Shown: in pieces, positions 1 through 5,126 of the stretch
How positions within the stretch are numbered: position 1 is the stretch's first letter
Layout of the letters: every line of letters starts with the position of its first letter
Assembly (NCBI GenBank): GCA_016875155.1
Contig: VGSD01000188.1
Coordinates: 1-6,050 of the forward strand
DNA: 6,050 bases
Source: Deltaproteobacteria bacterium
Lineage (GTDB): Bacteria; Desulfobacterota; BSN033; UBA1163
Reading direction: 5' to 3'
Translations under genes and position numbers: made by a program
Notes under the pieces: generated by a model
What the model was told of the DNA's origin: nothing
Database searches by the model: none
The model's input: the letters and a program-made list of their open reading frames with translations, nothing else

Positions 1-167
1 GTGACAAACTCTATCTCTTCTCCCACTTCACGCCGGAGTAGCTGAATCCCCTTAAACCCGCGAATGTGCCGGTTCTCGATTCCGACGAAGATCTCCTCCT
101 TAAGCATTGCCTCATACCTATCTGCATTGCCACGAGTTGTCCACCCATGCCATATCCGACTGATCAT
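1..167 (-). CDS. Antibiotic biosynthesis monooxygenase (ABM) domain-like protein, N-terminal part (C-terminus beyond the left edge)
   Basis: The minus strand is open from an ATG at 167-165 to the window edge, giving 55 complete codons. The protein begins MISRIWHGWTTRGNADRYEA and later carries GFKGIQLLRREVGEEIEFV. This pattern (an RIWHG-type first beta strand, a helix with a YxxML-like turn, then a G-x-x-G-x-x-LLRR strand followed by acidic residues and EFV) matches small ABM-type proteins of about 100 residues with a dimeric alpha/beta ferredoxin-like fold. Family members include heme-degrading and quinol monooxygenases, but many have no known activity, so no substrate is assigned. An AGGAG lies 11 bases upstream of the ATG (GGAAAGGAG-n11-ATG), which supports this start. 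The gene is divergent from the pair at 472-1213. The second half of the fold is outside the window, so the call rests on the N-terminal pattern. Confidence 0.75.
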   Translation of the reverse strand, partial: MISRIWHGWTTRGNADRYEAMLKEEIFVGIENRHIRGFKGIQLLRREVGEEIEFV

Positions 168-471
168 GTCTCACTCTTCTCCTTTCCTGCGCAATCCAGA
201 TTTACTGCACAGATCTGACGGGTCCCAACACTATGAAGAATCCTACCTTATCGGCCTGTAAAATTACCGAACACTTTTTAAAATTTGGGGAATTAGGTTA
301 ACTGGAGCTTGGGTTGGTTTTGTGTTATCGAAAAAATATCATTAAAAAATTAAACAAGTCAATCAAAAAATGTCTTGTGAAAATTATCTTTTTGACTCAA
401 ACGTCTGTCTACTTTCTATTTGACAATTAGGGTGCAGTGTGAGATATGTTTTATAAACTGAGAGATAAAAT
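168..471. other. Divergent intergenic region, 304 bases, AT-rich on its right half
   Basis: No credible gene was found here on either strand. The left part (about 168-260) has mixed composition and should carry the leader and promoter of the minus-strand ABM-like gene, although I cannot point to a convincing -35/-10 pair for it. From about 260 to 470 the sequence is A/T-rich with poly-A runs at 331-336, 344-348 and 365-370. A weak dyad pairs 354-361 with 371-378 (7 of 8 positions, 9-base loop) and could be an operator, but it could also be chance in AT-rich DNA. Promoter-like hexamers for the plus-strand genes lie at 392-397 and 420-425. Confidence 0.6.
420..450 (+). promoter_or_regulatory. 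Candidate sigma-70 type promoter for the small protein/nucleotidyltransferase pair
   Basis: A perfect -35 hexamer TTGACA sits at 420-425. The -10 is less clear: GATATG at 443-448 gives the ideal 17-base spacer with 3 of 6 matches, while TATGTT at 445-450 gives 19 bases with 4 of 6. Transcription would begin around 455-458, leaving a leader of about 15 bases that contains the GAGAG ribosome-binding candidate at 460-464. A second, weaker pair lies just upstream (TTGACT at 392-397, 17-base spacer, TCTATT at 415-420). The call rests on hexamer matching by eye. Confidence 0.35.
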
Positions 472-657
472 ATGCACCCCATCCAAGAGAAAATCTACCA
501 GTCCATGACGCCAGAACAGAAGCTCAAGATCGCCCTTCAGCTTTATTTCTCTGCGCGGCAATTAAAAACAGCTTCTTTGCGGAGTGCCCATCCGGATTGG
601 ACCGAAAAGGAACTGCAGGAAAAGGTCCGGGAGTTTTTCCTCTATGGGAGAACCTAA
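472..657 (+). CDS. Small helical protein, 61 aa, partner of the downstream nucleotidyltransferase (function unknown)
   Basis: The 61-residue protein has a charged, helix-prone sequence. The core MTPEQKLKIALQLYFSAR (residues 12-29) is followed by LRSAHPDWTEKELQEKVREF (36-55) and a FLYGRT tail. I recall short proteins with this layout (M-T-P-x-Q-K start, LY-x-A/S-AR, HP-[DE]-W-[ST]-E, VRE-[IL/F]-F) encoded directly before nucleotidyltransferase genes in varied bacteria; to my knowledge they have no assigned function. There is no signal peptide, membrane segment or catalytic motif. The ATG at 472 has a GAGAG 7 bases upstream. An internal ATG at 505 (residue 12) would match the usual N-terminus of such proteins but has no visible Shine-Dalgarno. 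The 3' end overlaps the nucleotidyltransferase start by 14 bases, implying translational coupling and a shared role. It could be an antitoxin-like regulator or a subunit; neither is proven. Confidence 0.8.
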   Translation: MHPIQEKIYQSMTPEQKLKIALQLYFSARQLKTASLRSAHPDWTEKELQEKVREFFLYGRT

Positions 658-1213
658 CCTCTTCCAAATATTTATCAACCGTTTGAATAAGTTGGGAATC
701 CGATATATGGTCACCGGAGCCGTAGCTGCAATTGTCTATGGCGAGCCCCGCTTAACCCATGACATTGACTTAGTTATCGAATTAAAAAAAGAAGATATCA
801 AAAAAGTGGTAGAAAGCTTTTCCCCAAAAGAATTTTACTGCCCACCTGAAGAAAACATCACTCTTGAGATAAAACGCACTTCTCGGGGCCATTTTAACAT
901 CATCCATTCTGAAACAGGATTTAAGGCCGATTGCTACCTCATGGGACAGGATGAATTACATCATTGGGGAATGTTAAATCGAAAAGAATTTATCGTGGAG
1001 AAGGAACCCCTTTGGGTGGCGCCTCCGGAGTATGTCATTTTGAGAAAACTGGAATATTACCAGGAAGGCAAATTACAGAAGCACTTAATGGATGTTGTAA
1101 ATATGTTAAAAATTTCCTCCCCTCAAATAGATTTCCCTCAGCTTCAGGATAAAATCAAAAATTACGGTTTGGAAAGGGAATGGGCTGAGGTCAAAAAACT
1201 CCTCGAAGAATGA
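644..1213 (+). CDS. Nucleotidyltransferase of the minimal/AbiEii-like superfamily, 189 aa
   Basis: From the ATG at 644 the protein reads MGEPNLFQIFINRLNKLGIR and then YMVTGAVAAIVYGEPRL (21-37), THDIDLVI (38-45). This is the pol-beta-type nucleotidyltransferase motif hG[GS]-x(9-13)-Dh[DE]h, with G25-A26 and D40-I41-D42. D96 in GFKADCYL is the likely third metal-binding acid. The C-terminal part PPEYVILRKLEYYQEGKLQKHLMD (127-150) has the K-L-E-Y-Y and K-H-x-x-D features common in family members near the AbiEii/DUF6036-type group. An open frame extends back to 584, but that extension lies wholly inside the upstream gene and has no family resemblance. The ATG at 644 has GGGAG 10 bases upstream. 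Related proteins transfer nucleotides to RNA or protein and some are toxins; the target here is unknown. The second motif residue is Ala instead of Gly/Ser. Confidence 0.88.
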   Translation: MGEPNLFQIFINRLNKLGIRYMVTGAVAAIVYGEPRLTHDIDLVIELKKEDIKKVVESFSPKEFYCPPEENITLEIKRTSRGHFNIIHSETGFKADCYLMGQDELHHWGMLNRKEFIVEKEPLWVAPPEYVILRKLEYYQEGKLQKHLMDVVNMLKISSPQIDFPQLQDKIKNYGLEREWAEVKKLLEE

Positions 1214-1252
1214 CTTTCAATTCGGCAGGATTCAATTAAGATTGTTCTATAT

Positions 1253-1909
1253 TCATTGTTTTGTTGGAGCATCCGTTAAATAGATTTCGATTCTTTCTTT
1301 CCCTTTGCCGGGATTTTTGCGCTTTAACTCGATCACTCCTATTTCGCCTGTTCTCTTTAAGTGCGTCCCCCCACAGGGGACCTTCGCAAAACCGGCAATC
1401 TCCCAGTATCGCTCCTCTGTTTCTTCATTGCTGAAAGCGCTGATAATTTCCGAATCTGCATCGATGATTCGAAAGGCTTTCTTATGAATAACTGGCAATA
1501 TGTTTGAAATATTCTCGCCCCACTCGAAATCTATCCTTGCCTTATCTTGAGCGATATGAGCCCCGATTTTCTTAATCGATTCGAAATTTTGATACATCAA
1601 TTCCAGAACAATCTCCGCGGCAAAATGCAATCGCATCAATTGATATCGCCTTACCCAATCAATCTTAATGCTTACCGGGTCTCCCTTCTTTAAACCATGA
1701 CCTTGTTCAAGCGTATAGATGATCTCCTTACCTTCGGTTCGAGCCTGGAGGACACAGCAATTTCCAATGGTCCCGATATCACTCTCCTGCCCTCCTGAGA
1801 AGGCAAAGAAGATCGTCTGCTCAAGGGTAATCTCATCCCCTTGGGCACTGGTAACATAAGTTTCAAGCTGTGTTAAATAAGGATCATCCCAAAATATCTT
1901 CTTTGTCAT
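1253..1909 (-). CDS. Alanyl-tRNA editing protein, AlaX family, 218 aa
   Basis: This cytoplasmic trans-editing enzyme is expected to hydrolyse Ser- or Gly-mischarged tRNA-Ala, like the editing domain of AlaRS. Numbered from the ATG at 1909: FSGGQESDIGTIG (37-49) matches the GGQ-x-[SP]-D-x-G segment of AlaRS/AlaX; MRLHFAAEIVLEL (92-104) occupies the HxxxH zinc site, but with Glu99 as the second ligand position; GAHIAQDKARIDF (116-128) follows; and CGGTH (179-183) is the CxxxH zinc motif. No aminoacylation or glycine-rich domain is present, so this is a stand-alone editor. A TTG at 1933 would add 8 residues (MTHQRIIP) and overlap the MFS stop as TTGA, allowing coupled reinitiation. I prefer 1909 because family members typically begin MTKKIFW-like, but neither start has a well-spaced Shine-Dalgarno. 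The gene converges on the nucleotidyltransferase with a 39-base gap and no evident terminator. Confidence 0.9.
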   Translation of the reverse strand: MTKKIFWDDPYLTQLETYVTSAQGDEITLEQTIFFAFSGGQESDIGTIGNCCVLQARTEGKEIIYTLEQGHGLKKGDPVSIKIDWVRRYQLMRLHFAAEIVLELMYQNFESIKKIGAHIAQDKARIDFEWGENISNILPVIHKKAFRIIDADSEIISAFSNEETEERYWEIAGFAKVPCGGTHLKRTGEIGVIELKRKNPGKGKERIEIYLTDAPTKQ

Positions 1910-1929
1910 TGGAATAATTCGTTGATGGG

Positions 1930-3279
1930 TCAAAATACCGGGCGCTGTTTCTCCTCCATGCCTTTCTTTTCGTTCACTGTCCAGAGGAGGATTCCGCCGA
2001 CGACGAAAAAGAAAAGGACGGAGAGGATGCCCGACTGGACACTTCCGGTGATGGCGATCAGAATACCATAGATGAGGGGCCCAAAAATGGAGGCAAATTT
2101 CCCAGAGACACCAAAAAAGGCAAAAAACTCTGCACTATTGGCATCTGGAGTAAAGATTCCCTGAAGGGAGCGGGAAGCCGCCTGACTACCACCCAATACA
2201 ATCCCTGTCAATATTCCTAAGATCCAGTATTCTGTCTTGGCATCCAAGAAAATCCCCAACTGAAAAGCCCAGACGACGATAAGAGACCAGATGATTAGGG
2301 AAAGCATGATCGTCCTCTTGTTTCCGATGGCATCAGCCAGAAAACCAAAGATCAGAGATCCAACGAAGGCGATCCCCTGAACCATCAGGAAGAAGAGGAT
2401 GATTTCGCCGGTCTCCATCTTCAAAACCTGCGCTCCGAAGATCGATGCCATGACGATCACGGTTTCAATCCCTTCGTTGTAAATCAGGTATGCCACTAGA
2501 AACTTCGTCAATTCTCTGAAAGTCCTGATCCGGCCAAGAGTATGACGGAGACGGAGGTAACCTTCTCTAAAATAACTTCTCCCGGGAGCAAGAGGAATCT
2601 TCTGTGCCCTCTCTTTTAATAAAAGAAAGGTTGGAAGGGAGAAGGCGAACCACCAGAGAGACACCGAGAGAAAACAGTCCTGAACCGAAAAAGTTCCGTC
2701 CTGAAATCCAAGTAGTCCAGGATATTTCAACATCATTAGGTTGATGGCTAAAAGCGCTCCACCACCGATGTATCCGAGGGCCCATCCAAGGCCTGAGATG
2801 CGGCCGATATTTTGATCGTTCGAGATTTCTGGCAGAAAGGCATTGTAATAGACATTGCCTCCTGCAAAACCGATATTGGCAATGATGAAGAAGATCGCCC
2901 CCCGCCAGTAATTTCCTTCATGAACAAAATAGAGGAGGCCTGTGGAGAGGACAGCGATATAACAGAAAACCATGAGAAACCGTTTCTTTGACGCTGAGGC
3001 ATCTGCCACCGCGCCTAAAAACGGGGCGAGGATCGCGGAAATCACCATGCTGAGCGATACGGAGAAGGTAAAAAAGGAAGCGCCGTGGAGACGGAATCCG
3101 AGGAGATCCACACCTTTCTCTCCTCCGGCGACCACTGTGGCAAAGTAGTGATTGAAGATGACAGAGAGAATCGTCGTGGCAAAGGCCGAGTTTGCAAAAT
3201 CATACATGGCCCAGCCGAAGATTTCACGCTTCTTGATGGCGATGAGGTGATGGGGTCTTGGGGAGTTATCTAAAACCAC
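1930..3279 (-). CDS. MFS transporter, UMF1 (Atg22-like) family, 449 aa
   Basis: This is a multi-span inner-membrane protein with about 12 hydrophobic segments and the usual UMF1 length. Family hallmarks are GWAMYDFANSAFATT (22-36) at the first helix, a degenerate MFS motif GAVADASASKKR (89-100) after helix 2, YYNAFLPEI (144-152), GRISGLGWALGYIGG (159-173), YLIYNEGIETVIVMAS (264-279), and a second MFS motif GFLADAIGNKR (312-322) after helix 8. The eukaryotic relative Atg22 effluxes amino acids from the vacuole; the substrate of bacterial members is generally unknown, so amino-acid export is only an inference. The start is a GTG at 3279; the frame is closed by a TAA at 3310-3312 and offers no other usual start before it. 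No clear Shine-Dalgarno precedes it. The gene follows a repeat-rich spacer after the ABC permease and its stop abuts or overlaps alaX, so the two are probably co-transcribed. Confidence 0.93.
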   Translation of the reverse strand: MVLDNSPRPHHLIAIKKREIFGWAMYDFANSAFATTILSVIFNHYFATVVAGGEKGVDLLGFRLHGASFFTFSVSLSMVISAILAPFLGAVADASASKKRFLMVFCYIAVLSTGLLYFVHEGNYWRGAIFFIIANIGFAGGNVYYNAFLPEISNDQNIGRISGLGWALGYIGGGALLAINLMMLKYPGLLGFQDGTFSVQDCFLSVSLWWFAFSLPTFLLLKERAQKIPLAPGRSYFREGYLRLRHTLGRIRTFRELTKFLVAYLIYNEGIETVIVMASIFGAQVLKMETGEIILFFLMVQGIAFVGSLIFGFLADAIGNKRTIMLSLIIWSLIVVWAFQLGIFLDAKTEYWILGILTGIVLGGSQAASRSLQGIFTPDANSAEFFAFFGVSGKFASIFGPLIYGILIAITGSVQSGILSVLFFFVVGGILLWTVNEKKGMEEKQRPVF

Positions 3280-3293
3280 AATGTAAATTGTAA

Positions 3294-3385
3294 AATTAGC
3301 AATGATAAATTAGCAGTGGAGGGAAATGCACATCAACCATTATGCTTTATCACTATTTGCCATTGCTAATTGATAATTGCTAATT
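3294..3385. repeat. Imperfect inverted repeat with 22-base arms, each arm a doubled ~14-base unit
   Basis: The arm at 3294-3315 and the reverse complement of 3364-3385 agree at 20 of 22 positions, separated by a 48-base loop. Each arm is itself a tandem pair of a unit based on AATTAGCA: units start at 3294 and 3308 in the left arm, and ATTGCTAATTGAT occurs exactly at 3362-3374 and again at 3376-3388 on the right. This gives four copies, two in each direction. It fills most of the spacer between the ABC permease and the MFS gene. It could be an operator array, an RNA structure in the readthrough transcript, or a dispersed palindromic/MITE-like element. Confidence 0.75.
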
Positions 3386-3404
3386 GATCATTTTGCAATG
3401 ATCA
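3385..3404. repeat. Perfect 8-bp hairpin just after the ABC permease stop
   Basis: TGATCATT (3385-3392) and AATGATCA (3397-3404) form a perfect 8-bp stem with a 4-base TTGC loop. On the minus strand it begins one base after the TAA of the permease. It is AT-rich and not followed by a U-tract, so it is a poor intrinsic terminator; it may stabilise the 3' end of the ABC message or form part of the neighbouring repeat element. Confidence 0.6.
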
Positions 3405-3405
3405 G

Positions 3406-4371
3406 TTACACCGTACGGATCTCCTGTCTCATGAAAACAAGATAGCAGATTCCAAAGCAGAGAAGCGTGATCGCCACAATCGAAATGAGATGCGGGATGA
3501 CGATGAAGATGCTTTCAAGGAGGGGAAGAGGACTCTGGAACCGACTCATGGAAAACCTCTCCAGGGGCCCCATCAGAATCAATGACCTTGTGGTCTTGCG
3601 CATCGGATCGAGGATCGTGGTGGTGGCATCGCTGTAAAGCGTCATCGGAGAGAAGGAGGAGACCACTCTCTGAACCCGTTCATGCCGGATCAGCATCTCC
3701 GCATCAACTCCGGAAGCGGTCTGGCTGACAGGAGCCACGGCATCAGACAGGACGCTTGCCCCCAGGCTCACGAAAAATGAGAAGAAGATCCAGACAGCCA
3801 GGGATGCCAGGGCAGAGGTGGCTGTGCTCCGGAAGACCACCGAGAAAAGGATCGATATCCCCAGCCAGAAGGAGATGTAAAGAAGACTGATGATGACGTA
3901 GATAAACAGACGCGACACCTCTTCCACTCCAGGCACGACCCCGATCAAACGAATGCCAAGGCCTGAGATGAGGAGGACGGTAGCCACCAGGATGATCGCG
4001 ATGATCGCCGCACCGGAGAGAAATTTGGCATTGATGATTGAGTCCCGAAAGATCGGCTGGGATACCAATTTTGACAGGGTTCTTGAAACCCGTTCCCGGT
4101 TGATCGAATCAAATCCTAAAAAGATGCCAAGCAGCGGCCCGAAAAAACCGATGAACTGAACAAAGGAGAAAAGTTTTCCCGTCGAAGTGAAAAGAAGTAA
4201 GAAGAGGAGTGTGGGCTTGGCCATCCCCTTCAATTCCTCCTGGATCGCCATCCCTATCATGGAGGTGATGATCACCCCCACCATTACGATGAGCGCTGAA
4301 ATGAGGAGAAACCGCAGGCTGTTGAAATGGTCCCCCATCTCTTTTCTGAATATCGTAAAGATCCCGTGCAA
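3406..4371 (-). CDS. ABC-2 type transporter permease, 321 aa
   Basis: This is the membrane subunit partnering the ATPase directly upstream. It has roughly six membrane segments: about 20-41, 68-88, 120-140, 155-180, 186-205, and 286-313 near the C-terminus. The cytoplasmic stretch DSINRERVSRTLSKLVSQP (88-106), followed by an I/R-D-x-I-x-x-AKFLSG segment, is the amphipathic coupling region typical of the NosY/ABC2_membrane_2 type (compare the 'GTL-x-LLLSQP-x-R' pattern). An extracytoplasmic domain with a V-D-A-E-M-L-I-R-H-E helix region lies between the last two groups of helices. The start is a TTG at 4371 with an excellent AAGGAGG Shine-Dalgarno 6 bases upstream, inside the end of the ATPase gene; the next ATG (4338) would remove the conserved N-terminal amphipathic helix (GIFTIFRKE). 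Only 1 base separates TTG from the ATPase stop. The likely role is export of an unknown substrate or envelope maintenance. Confidence 0.93.
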   Translation of the reverse strand: MHGIFTIFRKEMGDHFNSLRFLLISALIVMVGVIITSMIGMAIQEELKGMAKPTLLFLLLFTSTGKLFSFVQFIGFFGPLLGIFLGFDSINRERVSRTLSKLVSQPIFRDSIINAKFLSGAAIIAIILVATVLLISGLGIRLIGVVPGVEEVSRLFIYVIISLLYISFWLGISILFSVVFRSTATSALASLAVWIFFSFFVSLGASVLSDAVAPVSQTASGVDAEMLIRHERVQRVVSSFSPMTLYSDATTTILDPMRKTTRSLILMGPLERFSMSRFQSPLPLLESIFIVIPHLISIVAITLLCFGICYLVFMRQEIRTV

Positions 4372-4372
4372 G

Positions 4373-5125
4373 TTAGGCCTCCTTAAAGTACTTCATATAG
4401 ACCTCTTCAAGTGTATAATCCTGCTGGTTCAATCCCAGCTTCTTCTTGGCCAGTTCCTCAATGGGCCCCATGGCCACCAGATTCCCCTGGATCATGATTC
4501 CCACTCGGTCACAGATTCTCTGGACCTGGTCAAGCAGATGGGAGGAAAGAAAGATGGTGATATTCTTATCCCTGCTCAGGGAATGGATGAGATCAAGCAT
4601 CCGGTTCGTTCCATCAGGATCAAGGCCGATGGTAGGCTCGTCAAGGAAGATGAGTTTCGGTTCCTTGATCAAAACCTCTGCGATCCCGAGCCGCTGTCTC
4701 ATTCCTTTTGAATAGGTGCCTACCTTCTTTGTTGACTCATCTGAAAGGCCAACCATCTCCAGCCAGTAATCTATCCTTTTCTCCGAAACCTCATTGGGGA
4801 TTCGGTTTAACCGTGCAATATACCGGAGATTCTGCCGCGCATCCATATCATCGTAGAAACCGACATTCTCAGGCAGGTAGCCTACTTTCTCCTTCACCTT
4901 AAAGGGTTCCCGGGTTGGGTCGAACCCGATGACCTTCGCCTTTCCGGACGTTGGTTCGGTGAGCCCGAGAAACATGAGGAGCGTCGTTGTCTTGCCCGCT
5001 CCATTCGGCCCCAGAAATCCAAAAACCTCCCCCTCCTTAATCCCGAGGTTGAGTTGATTCACTGCAGTCTGAATCCCGTATTTCTTCGTCAAATCCTCTG
5101 TTTCGACAATCATCTCATTTCTCAC
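4373..5125 (-). CDS. ABC transporter ATP-binding protein, 250 aa
   Basis: This is a single cytoplasmic nucleotide-binding domain. Numbered from the GTG at 5125: an aromatic A-loop region at Y16, Walker A GPNGAGKTT (39-47), a Q-loop region VGYLPEN (81-87) with Glu in place of Gln as in many ABC-2 drug/envelope ATPases, signature YSKGMRQRLG (138-147), Walker B LIFLDEPTIGLDP (158-170) with catalytic E163, and H-loop SSHLL with H196. The C-terminal TLEEVYMKYF tail is typical of the CcmA/NatA-like group (COG1131). I chose the GTG because GGGGAG lies 8 bases upstream; an ATG at 5113 (residue 5, giving MIVETEDLTKKYG) matches the common family start but has a poor ribosome-binding site. The open frame continues back to 5191, but that would overlap the NEW3 gene by 65 bases and encode no family sequence. 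It drives the permease encoded next to it. Confidence 0.96.
   Translation of the reverse strand: MRNEMIVETEDLTKKYGIQTAVNQLNLGIKEGEVFGFLGPNGAGKTTTLLMFLGLTEPTSGKAKVIGFDPTREPFKVKEKVGYLPENVGFYDDMDARQNLRYIARLNRIPNEVSEKRIDYWLEMVGLSDESTKKVGTYSKGMRQRLGIAEVLIKEPKLIFLDEPTIGLDPDGTNRMLDLIHSLSRDKNITIFLSSHLLDQVQRICDRVGIMIQGNLVAMGPIEELAKKKLGLNQQDYTLEEVYMKYFKEA
4378..4384 (-). promoter_or_regulatory. Shine-Dalgarno AAGGAGG that sets the permease TTG start
   Basis: AAGGAGG on the minus strand occupies the last sense codons of the ATPase gene and lies 6 bases before the TTG at 4371-4369. It is the strongest ribosome-binding site in the window and justifies a non-ATG start for the permease. Confidence 0.85.
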
Positions 5126-5126
5126 T

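Noticed and set aside
64..261. Plus-strand open frame of 65 codons near the left edge
   Set aside because: It overlaps the ABM-like gene on the other strand, has no Shine-Dalgarno, and its translation is Ser/Pro/His-rich without family resemblance.
1214..1252. Possible terminator between the convergent nucleotidyltransferase and alaX genes
   Set aside because: There is only a 7-base direct repeat TTCAATT (1216-1222 and 1231-1237); no stem-loop with a U-tract on either strand.
2567..3227. Minus-strand open frames of 61 to 84 codons inside the MFS gene
   Set aside because: They are out-of-frame shadows of a well-supported UMF1 transporter, with no independent signals.
3294..3388. CRISPR-like or iteron origin interpretation of the repeats
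   Set aside because: There are only four short units in mixed orientation, with no spacers of regular length, no cas or rep gene and no DnaA boxes in view.
3385..3404. Intrinsic terminator for the ABC operon
   Set aside because: The hairpin is perfect but only 8 bp, AT-rich, and lacks a following U-run on the minus strand, so it is kept only as a hairpin.
4187..4711. A 174-codon plus-strand open frame across the ABC permease/ATPase junction
   Set aside because: It is antisense to two clearly conserved genes, and its translation has no domain-like pattern.
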